Source: an uncultured Flavobacteriaceae bacterium (lineage in GTDB: Bacteria; Bacteroidota; Bacteroidia; Flavobacteriales; Flavobacteriaceae). From it: a DNA stretch of 64,000 nucleotides. The translations under genes were made by a program, and so were the position numbers. This document shows positions 36,091-45,198 of the stretch, piece by piece. The first letter of the stretch is position 1, and every line of letters starts with the position of its first letter. The stretch lies in the NCBI GenBank assembly GCA_947495135.1, contig CANLXN010000009.1, positions 1 through 64,000 of the forward strand, read 5' to 3'. Below the pieces are notes generated by a model, which did not search any database, was not told where the DNA came from, and was given only the letters and a program-made list of their open reading frames with translations.

Positions 36091-37056
36091 TTGAACACAC
36101 ACCATAAAATCATTGCGGTAGCAAAAAAAACCATCGAAACCGAAGGAAATGCCATTTTACATCTGTCTAATTTGATCTCGGAAGAATTTGCCGAGGCAGT
36201 GGATTATATTTATCAATCTAAAGGTCGCGTTATTGTAACTGGAATTGGTAAAAGCGCTAATATTGCTACGAAAATCGTAGCCACTCTCAACTCTACAGGT
36301 ACTCCAGCTATTTTTATGCATGCTGCAGATGCCATTCACGGAGACTTAGGAATTATTCAGGAAAATGATACCGTAATCTGTATTTCTAAAAGTGGAAATA
36401 CTCCTGAAATAAAAGTACTGGTTCCGCTTATCAAAAATAGCGGAAACAAATTAATGGGGCTTACCTCTAACAAAGACTCCTTTCTTGGACAACAAAGTGA
36501 TTATGTATTGCACGCTTTTGTAGAAAAGGAAGCTTGTCCAAACAACCTCGCGCCTACCACCAGCACTACAGCACAACTAGTGATGGGAGACGCACTCGCA
36601 ATGTCGTTACTGGAACTAAGAGGCTTTTCAAGTACCGATTTCGCAAAGTTTCACCCAGGAGGATCTTTAGGAAAACAATTATACTTAAGAGTAAGTGATC
36701 TTACCTCTCTAAATGAACGACCTTCCGTAACACCCGAAACTGGTATTAAAAAAGTAATTGTAGAAATTTCGGAAAAATTGCTAGGAGTTACAGCCGTAGT
36801 GGAAGACGATAAAATAATAGGCATCATAACAGATGGTGACTTGCGTAGAATGTTGACTAAAGTAGATAACATAGCTGGTCTCACTGCACGCGATATTATG
36901 TCCCAAAACCCAAAACGAATCGACAACGACGCAATGGCCGTTGAAGCCATGGAAATAATGGACAAACACGGAATCACACAAATCCTTGCGGAAAAGGACG
37001 GAAAATACTCTGGCGTTGTACACATTCACAACCTAAGCAAAGAAGGTATTATCTAA
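36091..37056 (+). CDS. KpsF/GutQ family arabinose-5-phosphate isomerase
   Basis: 321 residues: an N-terminal SIS sugar-isomerase domain (about 30-190, VTGIGKSANIATKIVATLNSTG, ISKSGNTPEIK) and two C-terminal CBS domains (about 210-320). It interconverts ribulose-5-P and D-arabinose-5-P, the first step to Kdo for lipopolysaccharide or capsule. The start is TTG at 36091; no ATG is available. Its stop overlaps the tatC start by one base (TAATG). Confidence 0.92.
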   Translation: MNTHHKIIAVAKKTIETEGNAILHLSNLISEEFAEAVDYIYQSKGRVIVTGIGKSANIATKIVATLNSTGTPAIFMHAADAIHGDLGIIQENDTVICISKSGNTPEIKVLVPLIKNSGNKLMGLTSNKDSFLGQQSDYVLHAFVEKEACPNNLAPTTSTTAQLVMGDALAMSLLELRGFSSTDFAKFHPGGSLGKQLYLRVSDLTSLNERPSVTPETGIKKVIVEISEKLLGVTAVVEDDKIIGIITDGDLRRMLTKVDNIAGLTARDIMSQNPKRIDNDAMAVEAMEIMDKHGITQILAEKDGKYSGVVHIHNLSKEGII

Positions 37057-37889
37057 TGGCAAAAACAAAACAAATTAGCCCAGAAAAAGAAATGTCTTTT
37101 CTAGATCATCTAGAGGAGCTACGCTGGCACCTTATAAGATCAACAATAGCTGTTGTGATCCTAGCCACGGTTGCCTTTATTTTTAAGGGATTTGTTTTTG
37201 ATGTTTTGTTGCTCGGCCCCAAAAGCGCCGACTTCCCCACCTACCGCTTGCTGTGTAAATCGGCCCAGCTCATCAATTTAGACAGCTTCTGCTTTACGGA
37301 GTTACCTTTCAAACTTCAAAGTAGAAAGATGGCCGATCAATTCTCGGCACATATCTGGACCTCGATCACACTGGGTTTTATTGTTGCTTTTCCGTACATA
37401 CTAAAAGAATTCTGGAATTTTGTGAGTCCGGGACTACGTAAGAATGAGCGCAGCAATGCGAGAGGCTTTATATTTGTGGCATCCTTCTTATTTTTTCTTG
37501 GTGTTTTATTTGGTTATTATGTAGTAACTCCATTATCCATTAATTTCTTAGGAACCTACCAAGTAAGCGATCAGGTATTGAACGAATTCGATCTAGGAAG
37601 CTATATTGGCGTTGTACGAGCATGTGCCCTCTCGAGCGGAGTTATTTTCGAACTGCCCATCATTATATTTTTCCTTACTAAAATTGGCATTGTAACGCCT
37701 GAATTGATGAGAAAATACAGAAAATTTGCTTTGGTATTTGTTCTTATACTTTCAGCGATCATTACTCCTCCAGATATTGCAAGCCAGATTATTGTTTCTA
37801 TACCAGTTATTATCTTATATGAAATAAGCATCTATATTTCGAAAGCAGTTATTAAAAGACAAAATAAAAAATTAAAGTCCAATGGCTAA
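37056..37889 (+). CDS. tatC: Sec-independent protein translocase TatC
   Basis: 277 residues; receptor for twin-arginine signal peptides in the inner membrane. The N-terminal motif SFLDHLEELRWHLIRS and six membrane helices are present, with FVSPGLRKNERS in the first cytoplasmic loop and SAIITPPDIASQ before the last helices. An insert of about 50 residues in the first periplasmic loop (LCKSAQLINLDSFCF) is usual in Bacteroidetes. tatA/B are not here. One likely client is the DinB-like protein at 20309-20953. Confidence 0.95.
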   Translation: MAKTKQISPEKEMSFLDHLEELRWHLIRSTIAVVILATVAFIFKGFVFDVLLLGPKSADFPTYRLLCKSAQLINLDSFCFTELPFKLQSRKMADQFSAHIWTSITLGFIVAFPYILKEFWNFVSPGLRKNERSNARGFIFVASFLFFLGVLFGYYVVTPLSINFLGTYQVSDQVLNEFDLGSYIGVVRACALSSGVIFELPIIIFFLTKIGIVTPELMRKYRKFALVFVLILSAIITPPDIASQIIVSIPVIILYEISIYISKAVIKRQNKKLKSNG

Positions 37890-38226
37890 TATTGTAGAAG
37901 AATTCAATGCGTATCGTTCAAGAATGAATGATAAAGTACTTGCGGATAACAATAAAATCGTAAAACGAATATTCAACCTAGACACCAATGCTTTTGCTGA
38001 AGGAGCCCTTCCGAAAAAAACAAAAGAATTATTAGGGTTAGGAAATTCGTTGGTCCTAAGATGTGACGATTGCGTGCGCTACCATTTGGAAGCATGTTAC
38101 CAACTTCATATACCTAAAGAAGAAGTAGTAGAAGCTATGAGTGTATCTTTGCTCATTGGCGGTACTATTGTAATCCCACATTTGCGGAAAGCATATGAAT
38201 ACTGGGAAGCGCTGGAAAACAACTAG
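37882..38226 (+). CDS. Carboxymuconolactone decarboxylase/AhpD-like protein
   Basis: 114 residues, all helical. The conserved redox motif is present in SLVLRCDDCVRYHLEACY (CxxC followed by H three residues later), as in AhpD-type alkylhydroperoxidase domains. It may act as a thiol-based peroxidase or reductase. It overlaps tatC by 8 bases, so it is co-translated with the Tat gene. Confidence 0.85.
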   Translation: MANIVEEFNAYRSRMNDKVLADNNKIVKRIFNLDTNAFAEGALPKKTKELLGLGNSLVLRCDDCVRYHLEACYQLHIPKEEVVEAMSVSLLIGGTIVIPHLRKAYEYWEALENN

Positions 38227-38296
38227 AAACGAGTTAAACTTATCCTAATTATAGGTAAAGCAACTGAAGGCGCTAAAAATTTTAGAAAGAAAAATG

Positions 38297-38304
38297 TAGA
38301 TTTG
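38297..38304 (+). promoter_or_regulatory. lptB -7 element
   Basis: TAGATTTG, 18 bases before the lptB start, matches TAnnTTTG; no TTG box at the proper distance. Confidence 0.4.
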
Positions 38305-38321
38305 ACCTTCATTACCAGCAT

Positions 38322-39068
38322 ATGAAACTTAAAGCCGAAAATTTAATCAAGTCTTACAAAGGACGAAAAGTAGTGAAAGGAATCACCGTAGAAGTAAATC
38401 GCGGTGAGATTGTTGGACTTCTTGGTCCCAACGGAGCTGGTAAAACAACTTCTTTCTACATGATTGTTGGCCTAATAAAACCCAATGGCGGTAACATTTT
38501 TCTCGATAATACCGAGATTACTTCTTATCCAATGTATAAACGGGCTCAAAACGGAATTGGTTATTTGGCACAGGAAGCTTCTGTATTTCGCAAATTAAGT
38601 ATTGAAGACAACATTTTGAGTGTGCTTCAACTCACTAAACTTTCCAAAAAAGAGCAAAACATGAAAATGGAATCGCTCATAGAAGAATTTGGCCTTGGAC
38701 ATATCCGAAAGAGCCGTGGAGATTTGTTGAGTGGTGGAGAGCGTCGAAGAACTGAAATTGCGCGCGCACTAGCTACAGACCCTAACTTTATTCTTTTGGA
38801 TGAACCGTTCGCTGGGGTAGATCCAGTGGCGGTGGAAGATATCCAGCGTATTATTGCGCAATTAAAAAACAAAAACATCGGTATTCTTATTACCGACCAC
38901 AACGTACAAGAAACGCTAGCAATTACAGATAGAACATACCTAATGTTTGAAGGAAGTATTCTCAAACACGGAGAGCCTGAAGAATTAGCAAGCGACGAAA
39001 TGGTACGTAAAGTATATTTAGGACAAAACTTCGAGTTACGTAAGAAGAAAATCGATTTTAACGCTTAG
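38322..39068 (+). CDS. lptB: LPS export ABC transporter ATPase LptB
   Basis: Powers lipopolysaccharide extraction with LptF/LptG. The 248 residues contain Walker A GPNGAGKTTSFYMI, the LptB-typical Q-loop context YLAQEASVFRKLSIEDN, the signature LLSGGERRRTEIARAL, Walker B FILLDEPFAGVDPVAVEDI and the LITDHNVQETL switch. The SIFRKL and DHNVQETL wording separates LptB from amino-acid transport ATPases. The cognate permease candidate is at 10796-11875. Confidence 0.94.
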   Translation: MKLKAENLIKSYKGRKVVKGITVEVNRGEIVGLLGPNGAGKTTSFYMIVGLIKPNGGNIFLDNTEITSYPMYKRAQNGIGYLAQEASVFRKLSIEDNILSVLQLTKLSKKEQNMKMESLIEEFGLGHIRKSRGDLLSGGERRRTEIARALATDPNFILLDEPFAGVDPVAVEDIQRIIAQLKNKNIGILITDHNVQETLAITDRTYLMFEGSILKHGEPEELASDEMVRKVYLGQNFELRKKKIDFNA

Positions 39069-39099
39069 GCGGACTTCCCTTTCGAAACTCAAGGAAACC

Positions 39100-39211
39100 G
39101 GGCTATCACTACTCGCTTCCTGACGCAAATAACGTCCCAACCTGAAAAGAGTCTTCGCTTTTCGAAACTTCAGCGCAGGAGAGCTCAAACACGCCGTTCT
39201 ATCCCTGTCCC
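39100..39211. repeat. Degenerate Bacteroidetes intergenic repeat
   Basis: GGGCTATCACTACTCGCTTCC near 39100 and GCCGTTCTATCCCTGTCCC near 39193-39211 recall the two arms (GGGCTATCCGCTC and CCATCCCTAACGC) of an intergenic repeat I remember from many Flavobacteriia. The stretch is GC-richer than its surroundings and non-coding. The identification is by memory. Confidence 0.4.
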
Positions 39212-39235
39212 ATTAATTATTTATAAATTCCTAGC

Positions 39236-39985
39236 TTAGTTGATCACTTCATCCTTCCAAACTAAGGACATCAATATATAAATACCAATAATAATTGGAA
39301 TCGCTGAAAATTTCAAGAATATGATTGAAACCAACGCAATTGCTAAGAATATGTAGCGTTTCAGATTTGTTTTCACATCCCAAGTCTTAAATTTTAAAGC
39401 GAACAAAGGTAATTCGATATTGAGAAGAATACTGCCAAGAATTGTGATTCCAATGAGCACCCATCTATTTAAAACAACCGCATCTATCAAATCGCTGCTC
39501 TGAAATGCTAAAATAAGCGGCAGACTCATTACTACCAAAGTGTTTGCAGGAGTTGGAAGCCCAATAAAACTATTGGTCTGTCTAGTATCTACATTAAATT
39601 TAGCCAAGCGATATCCAGATGCTACTGCTATCAAAAGTCCGAAAAGCGGTAAAGGAGACACCGAAGAAACACTCCAATCTGAGCCACTAAAAATTTCAGA
39701 AATAACCAAATACTCGCCAGTTATCGATCTACTCAGTAATTGCACCATCACTATTGCTGGGGCAAGACCACTGGTTATCATATCGGCCAAAGAATCGAAT
39801 TCGAGTCCTACGTCACTATGCGCCTTGAGCAAACGAGCTGCGAGCCCGTCAAAAAAATCAAAAAATATTCCCAGAAATGCAAATACTGCCGCGGCCACCA
39901 AATCTCCAGAAGCCGCAAAGAGCACGGCCACCGATCCAGACAACAAATTGAGGGACGTGATAATGTTGGGAACCTGTTTGATCAT
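39236..39985 (-). CDS. pssA: CDP-diacylglycerol-serine O-phosphatidyltransferase
   Basis: 249 residues from the ATG at 39985 (MIKQVPNIITSLNLLSG, the family N-terminus); an upstream ATG adds 10 residues with no similarity. The CDP-alcohol phosphatidyltransferase signature DGxxAR(x8)GxxxDxxxD is complete in DFFDGLAARLLKAHSDVG plus LEFDSLAD. About eight membrane helices. It makes phosphatidylserine, precursor of phosphatidylethanolamine. The decarboxylase gene is not nearby. Confidence 0.9.
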   Translation of the reverse strand: MIKQVPNIITSLNLLSGSVAVLFAASGDLVAAAVFAFLGIFFDFFDGLAARLLKAHSDVGLEFDSLADMITSGLAPAIVMVQLLSRSITGEYLVISEIFSGSDWSVSSVSPLPLFGLLIAVASGYRLAKFNVDTRQTNSFIGLPTPANTLVVMSLPLILAFQSSDLIDAVVLNRWVLIGITILGSILLNIELPLFALKFKTWDVKTNLKRYIFLAIALVSIIFLKFSAIPIIIGIYILMSLVWKDEVIN

Positions 39986-40110
39986 ATTTTTTAATAGTTT
40001 TTGTAAAAATAACAAAGTATTTACGTCTACATCATAGAATATACAATATGTGATGAAAAATAAAGTTTACTATTGTATAAAAAGTAAGATATTTGCTGAA
40101 AATTAAACGC

Positions 40111-41181
40111 TTGAAAAAGACCCTATTTACTGCCTTTTTACTGATCTCGTGCACGTTAATTGCTCAAACAACTCGAAAGTATTCAAATGAGTTTTTGAAT
40201 ATTGGAGTCGACGCGGGTTCGTTCGGTATGGCGAACGCCGTTACTGCTTCCACTGGTGACGTAAATTCTGGTTATTGGAATCCCGCTGGTTTGCTTAGGC
40301 TTGAAGACAAACAATTATCCCTAATGCATGCCTCTTATTTTGCTAATATTGCGAACTACGATTATGCTGCCTTTGCAATGCCTTTAGACGATAGAAGTGC
40401 TGTTGGTCTTTCCATTATTAGATTTGGGGTGGACGACATATTAAATACCACTCAATTAATAGACGACCAAGGAAATATTGATTACAATCGCATTAGCCTA
40501 TTCTCCACTGCAGATTATGGCGTTACTTTTTCGTACGCGAGAGAATTACCGCTTGACGGTCTAAATATTGGTGTAAACGCGAAGGTGGTACGGCGTATTA
40601 TTGGAGATTTCGCCTCTTCTTGGGGATTTGGTTTAGATGCAGGAATACAATTTGAATCCAAAAATAATTGGAGATTCGGGTTAATGGCGAGAGACATTAC
40701 TACCACCTTTAATGCATGGAGCATAGATGAAGAAAAGTTTGCTGAAATTCAAGGTGCAGTAGAAAATCAGAATCAAGAATTACCAGAAACAACCGAAATT
40801 ACGATCCCAAAATTACAATTCGGGATGTCGAAAAGATTCTTATTCCATTACGACTACTCCTTGTTAACCGAAGTAGATCTTAATTTCAGATTCGCGGAAA
40901 CCAACGATATCATTTCTAACTCATTTGCGAGCATCACCCCAGCAGTTGGTTTTGAATTTGGATATATCGACATGATCTTTGTACGTGCAGGAGCTGGAAA
41001 TTTTCAAAACATCACCCAATTAGACGGAACCGAATCTGTTGGCTTCCAGCCTAATATTGGAGTTGGTTTTAAATATAAAGGCATAAAAGTAGATTACGCC
41101 CTAACCGATATCGGCGATCAGAGTGCAGCCTTGTATTCTAATGTGTTTTCACTTACGCTCGATTGGGAATTATTTAGATAA
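40111..41181 (+). CDS. PorV/PorQ-like outer-membrane protein (putative PorV2)
   Basis: About 356 residues. TTG at 40111 gives the cleanest signal peptide (MKKTLFTAFLLISCTLIAQ); a TTG six codons earlier is possible. The mature protein starts with DAGSFGMANAVTASTGDVNSGYWNPAGL, the hallmark of the FadL-like PorV/PorQ family, and continues in barrel strands. PorV shuttles T9SS cargo after its passage; the PorV2 subfamily is related but less studied. It fits the T9SS substrate at 15103-17517. Confidence 0.82.
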   Translation: MKKTLFTAFLLISCTLIAQTTRKYSNEFLNIGVDAGSFGMANAVTASTGDVNSGYWNPAGLLRLEDKQLSLMHASYFANIANYDYAAFAMPLDDRSAVGLSIIRFGVDDILNTTQLIDDQGNIDYNRISLFSTADYGVTFSYARELPLDGLNIGVNAKVVRRIIGDFASSWGFGLDAGIQFESKNNWRFGLMARDITTTFNAWSIDEEKFAEIQGAVENQNQELPETTEITIPKLQFGMSKRFLFHYDYSLLTEVDLNFRFAETNDIISNSFASITPAVGFEFGYIDMIFVRAGAGNFQNITQLDGTESVGFQPNIGVGFKYKGIKVDYALTDIGDQSAALYSNVFSLTLDWELFR

Positions 41182-41243
41182 CTTTCTATCCCAAACTCTT
41201 TTAGCTTTCAGAGACAATTCAGTTAATTCTTGCTGATATTAGT

Positions 41244-41251
41244 TATTTTTG
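41244..41251 (+). promoter_or_regulatory. Putative -7 element before the DUF4105 gene
   Basis: TATTTTTG matches TAnnTTTG but has no good TTG box. If it is real, the TTG at 41249 lies inside the promoter and cannot be the start codon. Confidence 0.3.
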
Positions 41252-41257
41252 TCAAAA

Positions 41258-42451
41258 TTGAAAACTTTGAAACACACTTTTCTTTTATCCTTCCTATTTC
41301 TATTTCTTCTGAAATTTTCCGCAACAGCACAATCGGTTAGTGTACCAGAGGACACTCAAATTAGTATTCTTACCATTGGCCCGGGAAAATACCTATACGA
41401 TAAATTTGGACATAGCGCTTTCCGAATAAAAAGTGAAAACATCGGTAGCGATATTATATATAATTTTGGTACATACGACTTTGACACTCCTAACTTTTAC
41501 ACCAAATTCGCACAGGGAAAATTACTCTACGCTCTTTCTACAGGTAATTTTGAGAATTTTAAAAGAAGCTATGTCGCTCAAAATAGATCGATAAAAGAGC
41601 AGACACTCGACCTAAACTACTCAGAAATAATAGCCTTAGCGAACTACCTCAACAATAACGCAAAACCAGAAAACCGACTTTACAAGTACGATTTTTTCTT
41701 CGACAATTGCGCTACTCGCATACGAGATGTAATGGTTAACGCCCTTGAAGGAATCCATTATCCAGAAAACTATCTCGAAGAAACCAAAACATTTCGAGAA
41801 CTTATTCGCCAAAACGTCCAAGCTAATTCCTGGGGAAGTTTAGGAATGGATGTAGCAATTGGTGCCGTAACCGATATAGAAGCTACTCCATGGCAACATC
41901 AGTACTTACCAGAATATGTATATGAAGCACACGCGAAAGCAACGATTGACAGAGGCAATGGGAAACAACCCCTCGTAAGGGACACTCAAACACTATTTGA
42001 AGCGACCCAAAAAGCAACCCCTACCAACTTTTTTACAAGTCCGTTGTTTGTATTCGGACTTCTAGGCTTCCTCATTGTATTGGTAACCTTCAGAGACTAT
42101 AAAAAAAATAAAAGAAGTAGATTCTTAGACGCCACCATCTTTTTGATAACTGGTGTTATTGGAGTATTCATTTTGCTACTTTGGTTTGCAACAGATCACA
42201 GTGCAACTGCGAACAACTACAACGTTCTTTGGGCAGTTCCTATTTCGCTTTTGGTGATCTATGCCATTTCAAAAAAACAGCCTAAGAAATGGGTAATGCG
42301 TTATGTAATGTTTCTCCTTGTTTTAATGGCCTTAATGACCTTACATTGGATTACTGGAGTACAAAGTTTCGCTATTGGATTCGTTCCGCTATTTATAGCC
42401 CTCGCCATTCGATATTTATACGTGGTGTGGTTCTTGAAAAATAGGAAGTGA
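41258..42451 (+). CDS. DUF4105 (Lnb-like) exported membrane protein
   Basis: About 397 residues. Three in-frame TTG codons (41249, 41258, 41267) could start it; there is no ATG. I chose 41258 (MKTLKHTFLLSFLFLFL). After a signal peptide (ending TAQS) comes a periplasmic DUF4105/Lnb N-terminal domain (about 35-200) with a possible catalytic set, His in KFGHSAF and Cys in FFFDNCATRIRD, as in papain-like NlpC-type folds. The last ~140 residues carry about five membrane helices. Possibly a lipid- or peptidoglycan-active hydrolase; this is inference. Confidence 0.75.
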   Translation: MKTLKHTFLLSFLFLFLLKFSATAQSVSVPEDTQISILTIGPGKYLYDKFGHSAFRIKSENIGSDIIYNFGTYDFDTPNFYTKFAQGKLLYALSTGNFENFKRSYVAQNRSIKEQTLDLNYSEIIALANYLNNNAKPENRLYKYDFFFDNCATRIRDVMVNALEGIHYPENYLEETKTFRELIRQNVQANSWGSLGMDVAIGAVTDIEATPWQHQYLPEYVYEAHAKATIDRGNGKQPLVRDTQTLFEATQKATPTNFFTSPLFVFGLLGFLIVLVTFRDYKKNKRSRFLDATIFLITGVIGVFILLLWFATDHSATANNYNVLWAVPISLLVIYAISKKQPKKWVMRYVMFLLVLMALMTLHWITGVQSFAIGFVPLFIALAIRYLYVVWFLKNRK

Positions 42452-42747
42452 GATTTGAGATTTTTGTGATCATTGGATAATAAACAGTGCCAGTTGGAGC
42501 TGTTTCATTATTTTTTCAATTAACAAATCCTAATAGAAACCAAATTTTTATCTCACCCTTCACATCTCTGTATTCAATAATGGCTGTATCGTCCATGGCA
42601 TATCAGACTTCTCAAGTTTAGACAGAATCGGTATTTCCTTGGCAATGAGAATTAAGAAAAACAAATGACTTAGTAAGAAGAAAAGTACTGTGAACTAACC
42701 ACCAATCTATAGCAACTTCAACTAAATGCCACAACTGCCAACTAAAA
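42452..42747. other. Non-coding gap before the polysaccharide locus
   Basis: AT-rich spacer between converging genes. I see no open frame, tRNA or convincing terminator. The stretch near 42720-42745 contains short CAACTGCCAACTAAAA-type runs, common low-complexity filler in this group. Confidence 0.5.
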
Positions 42748-44142
42748 CTATTGTCCTCTAAAGAAAATAATGGTACTAAGTGTTTTTATAACGATGCTAA
42801 TATCTAAAAAGAAACTTCTCTTTTTGATGTAATAAAGATCGTATTGAAGCTTTTCTAGTGCGTCTTCTGCAGACACACCGTATTTTGCATTTACCTGTGC
42901 CCAGCCCGTTACTCCAGGTTTTACGAGGTGCCGAACCTCATAGAATGGTATTTTCTCTGAAAGTTCCTTTACAAAAACAGGACGCTCCGGACGAGGACCA
43001 ATGACACTCATCTCTCCCTTAATCACATTTATAAATTGAGGAATCTCATCGAATCTAGATTTTCGTAAAAACTTACCAAACTTGGTTACCCGTGCATCGC
43101 CTTTAGAGGCAAATTGCGCTCCATCTTTCTCCGCATTTACAACCATGCTACGCAATTTATAAATCTTAAAATGCTTTCCATTTCGACCCACCCTTGTTTG
43201 GGTATAGAAGAATGGCCCCTTATTTGCGAAAAGATTGATCACAATAAGGAATGGAGATATAATCAAACCAAAGGTCAAACCCAGTACAGAGAAAAAGAGG
43301 TCGAGAATTCGATGAAAAAAAAGGTAAAGCTTGTTTTGATTACTCCTGCTAAATGGAAAATAGCGGTAGAAGTCCTTTTCCACATGCTGTACAGGAACCC
43401 GATGCGTAATTTCTTCATATACCTGTGTATATTCTCGAATAGCCACACCGTTTTCTAACATTGTTATTAGCTGGTTGTACAAATACACGGTTACCCCTTG
43501 GTCCTGAGAAGCAGCCACCACAATTTCTGAAATGGTCTTTTCCTGAACTGTTTTCTGAACGTTGGTTAGCGAATACTCTTCTAACTCACTAAAAGGCTTC
43601 TTTTTATATTTAACAGTATCGGTATTTATAAAGCCCACCACCTTATAATTAGGATCCGACTTTTGAAGAGACTCTATAATTTCGTCTATCTGTGGTGCAT
43701 TTGCAATGAGTAATACTCTCTTGAAAAATCTAGGAGCGGAGATCAGCACGATATACGCATAACGCCAAATGAACAATGCCAGGTTAACCGCAATGTAGAA
43801 ATAGACGATCTGCAATCTGTTTTCCGGTAACTCTGGGGTGAAAAATGGAGTTAGTAAATAGATCAACACAGTTACTGAGGAAGTGAGGATCACGTTTTGC
43901 ACCACCACCTCAAAACGACTTGCTTTTTGAAGGTTATATAATTCAAAAATGGTTGCAAAAACTGTGAGGTAAAGAGCAAGAACAATAGACCAAACCCAAT
44001 GCTGGGAGTTTATTATAAAATAGTCGAAATCGAAAAGTGTGCCCACTAAATATAACAATCCCAAGACAGAAACCACGTCAAAAATTCTTAATAGAACTTT
44101 GCGCTCGGAAATATCAAAGTGTATGTTTGAATTCTGGGACAT
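42748..44142 (-). CDS. Exopolysaccharide polyprenyl glycosylphosphotransferase
   Basis: 464 residues of the WcaJ/WbaP type: four N-terminal membrane helices, a Rossmann-like middle (about 140-250, KRVLLIANAPQ), a fifth membrane segment (about 275-300) and the catalytic bacterial sugar transferase domain (FKIYKLRSMVVNAEK, DEIPQFINVIKGEMSVIGPRPE, KPGVTGWAQVN). It moves a sugar-1-phosphate from a UDP-sugar to undecaprenyl phosphate, starting repeat-unit synthesis. It is the last gene of the minus-strand polysaccharide locus, 36 bases after the preceding glycosyltransferase gene. Confidence 0.93.
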   Translation of the reverse strand: MSQNSNIHFDISERKVLLRIFDVVSVLGLLYLVGTLFDFDYFIINSQHWVWSIVLALYLTVFATIFELYNLQKASRFEVVVQNVILTSSVTVLIYLLTPFFTPELPENRLQIVYFYIAVNLALFIWRYAYIVLISAPRFFKRVLLIANAPQIDEIIESLQKSDPNYKVVGFINTDTVKYKKKPFSELEEYSLTNVQKTVQEKTISEIVVAASQDQGVTVYLYNQLITMLENGVAIREYTQVYEEITHRVPVQHVEKDFYRYFPFSRSNQNKLYLFFHRILDLFFSVLGLTFGLIISPFLIVINLFANKGPFFYTQTRVGRNGKHFKIYKLRSMVVNAEKDGAQFASKGDARVTKFGKFLRKSRFDEIPQFINVIKGEMSVIGPRPERPVFVKELSEKIPFYEVRHLVKPGVTGWAQVNAKYGVSAEDALEKLQYDLYYIKKRSFFLDISIVIKTLSTIIFFRGQ

Positions 44143-44178
44143 ATACGTTGGTTAGAATCCTCAAAAGTAGCTATTTAT

Positions 44179-45198
44179 TTATTGTCCCAAAAGGGCTTCC
44201 CAATCTAGTTTTACTTTTTGCCAATCGAAGTGCTCTACCCTCAGTCTCGCATTCTGAGTGATTGAAACCGAATACAAAGGGTCTCCACATAACTTTTCAA
44301 TAGCTGCAACAAATGGTTTTTCTTCGTTTGGAGCAACTAACATACCTGTTTTCCCATCCTCTATAAGGTAAGGCACACCCCCAACATTCGTGGATACCAC
44401 TGGAAGACCTAAAGCCATAGCCTCAATTACGCTCACGGGTGTATTGTCGAAGTTGGTGGTGCTTATAAAAATATCATAGTCTTCGGATACCTTCCTCCAT
44501 TCTTCTTTTGAAAGTTTTCCGGTAAAGGTTACATCCAACCTATTTTCCTTCGCATAAATTCTACATTTTGCTAGTGATCCATCTTTATCTGGACCAATCA
44601 TACACAAACTAGCAGCTGGCATTTTTTGTTGTAGCTCTTTAAATACCTTGAGGGCGAGTGTAGGGTTATATATTTCGGCGAATGATCTTACCCAAAGCAA
44701 TTTGGGGTGTATGCTTTTCCGAAGAAGAAAAGAATAATCCTCTATTTCTACGGTGTTAGGAATATAAGTAAGCTTTGTATATCCTTCTGCCTTAAATGCA
44801 TTCAATAAATAGTGAGATGGGGCTACATTGGTTTTAGCGCCGTTAAATAATTTATACGATTGGCTCCTACTCTTCTTCAAACGCTCCGGCAAATTACCTC
44901 CATGGAGAATTGGAATATAGGGAACCTTCAGTAAGCGACAGATATTTCCAACAGCCACAGCGTAATAGAAATTTTGAGTGCTATACGTATCTATTAATAC
45001 TGTAGTTACCTTTCGACTATACTTTATAACATACCAAAGCATCTCAAGAAGTCGAAGTACTTTGTTATTCTTATCGGATGCTGCATACACCTTCCACCCT
45101 TCTCCTTCCAATTGTTTCGAGAGTGTATCTAAAGTTGTGACCGTTCGGGTTTCATTCCCGGCCATCTTATTGCCTATATATAAGATCGATTTACTCAT
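44179..45198 (-). CDS. Family 4 glycosyltransferase
   Basis: 339 residues, GT-B fold. The C-terminal nucleotide-sugar domain has the EX7E motif in SVIEAMALGLPVVSTNVGGVPYLIEDG. A short Gly-rich N-terminus (MSKSILYIGNKMAGNETRTV) and a middle LLWVRSFAEIYNPTLALKVF domain linker are visible. Donor and acceptor sugars cannot be told. It overlaps the upstream polymerase gene by 4 bases (ATGA). Confidence 0.9.
   Translation of the reverse strand: MSKSILYIGNKMAGNETRTVTTLDTLSKQLEGEGWKVYAASDKNNKVLRLLEMLWYVIKYSRKVTTVLIDTYSTQNFYYAVAVGNICRLLKVPYIPILHGGNLPERLKKSRSQSYKLFNGAKTNVAPSHYLLNAFKAEGYTKLTYIPNTVEIEDYSFLLRKSIHPKLLWVRSFAEIYNPTLALKVFKELQQKMPAASLCMIGPDKDGSLAKCRIYAKENRLDVTFTGKLSKEEWRKVSEDYDIFISTTNFDNTPVSVIEAMALGLPVVSTNVGGVPYLIEDGKTGMLVAPNEEKPFVAAIEKLCGDPLYSVSITQNARLRVEHFDWQKVKLDWEALLGQ

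Noticed and set aside
42452-42747. CRISPR-like or tandem repeat near 42700
   Set aside because: Short AACTGCCAACTAAAA-like words occur but without regular spacing or spacers.
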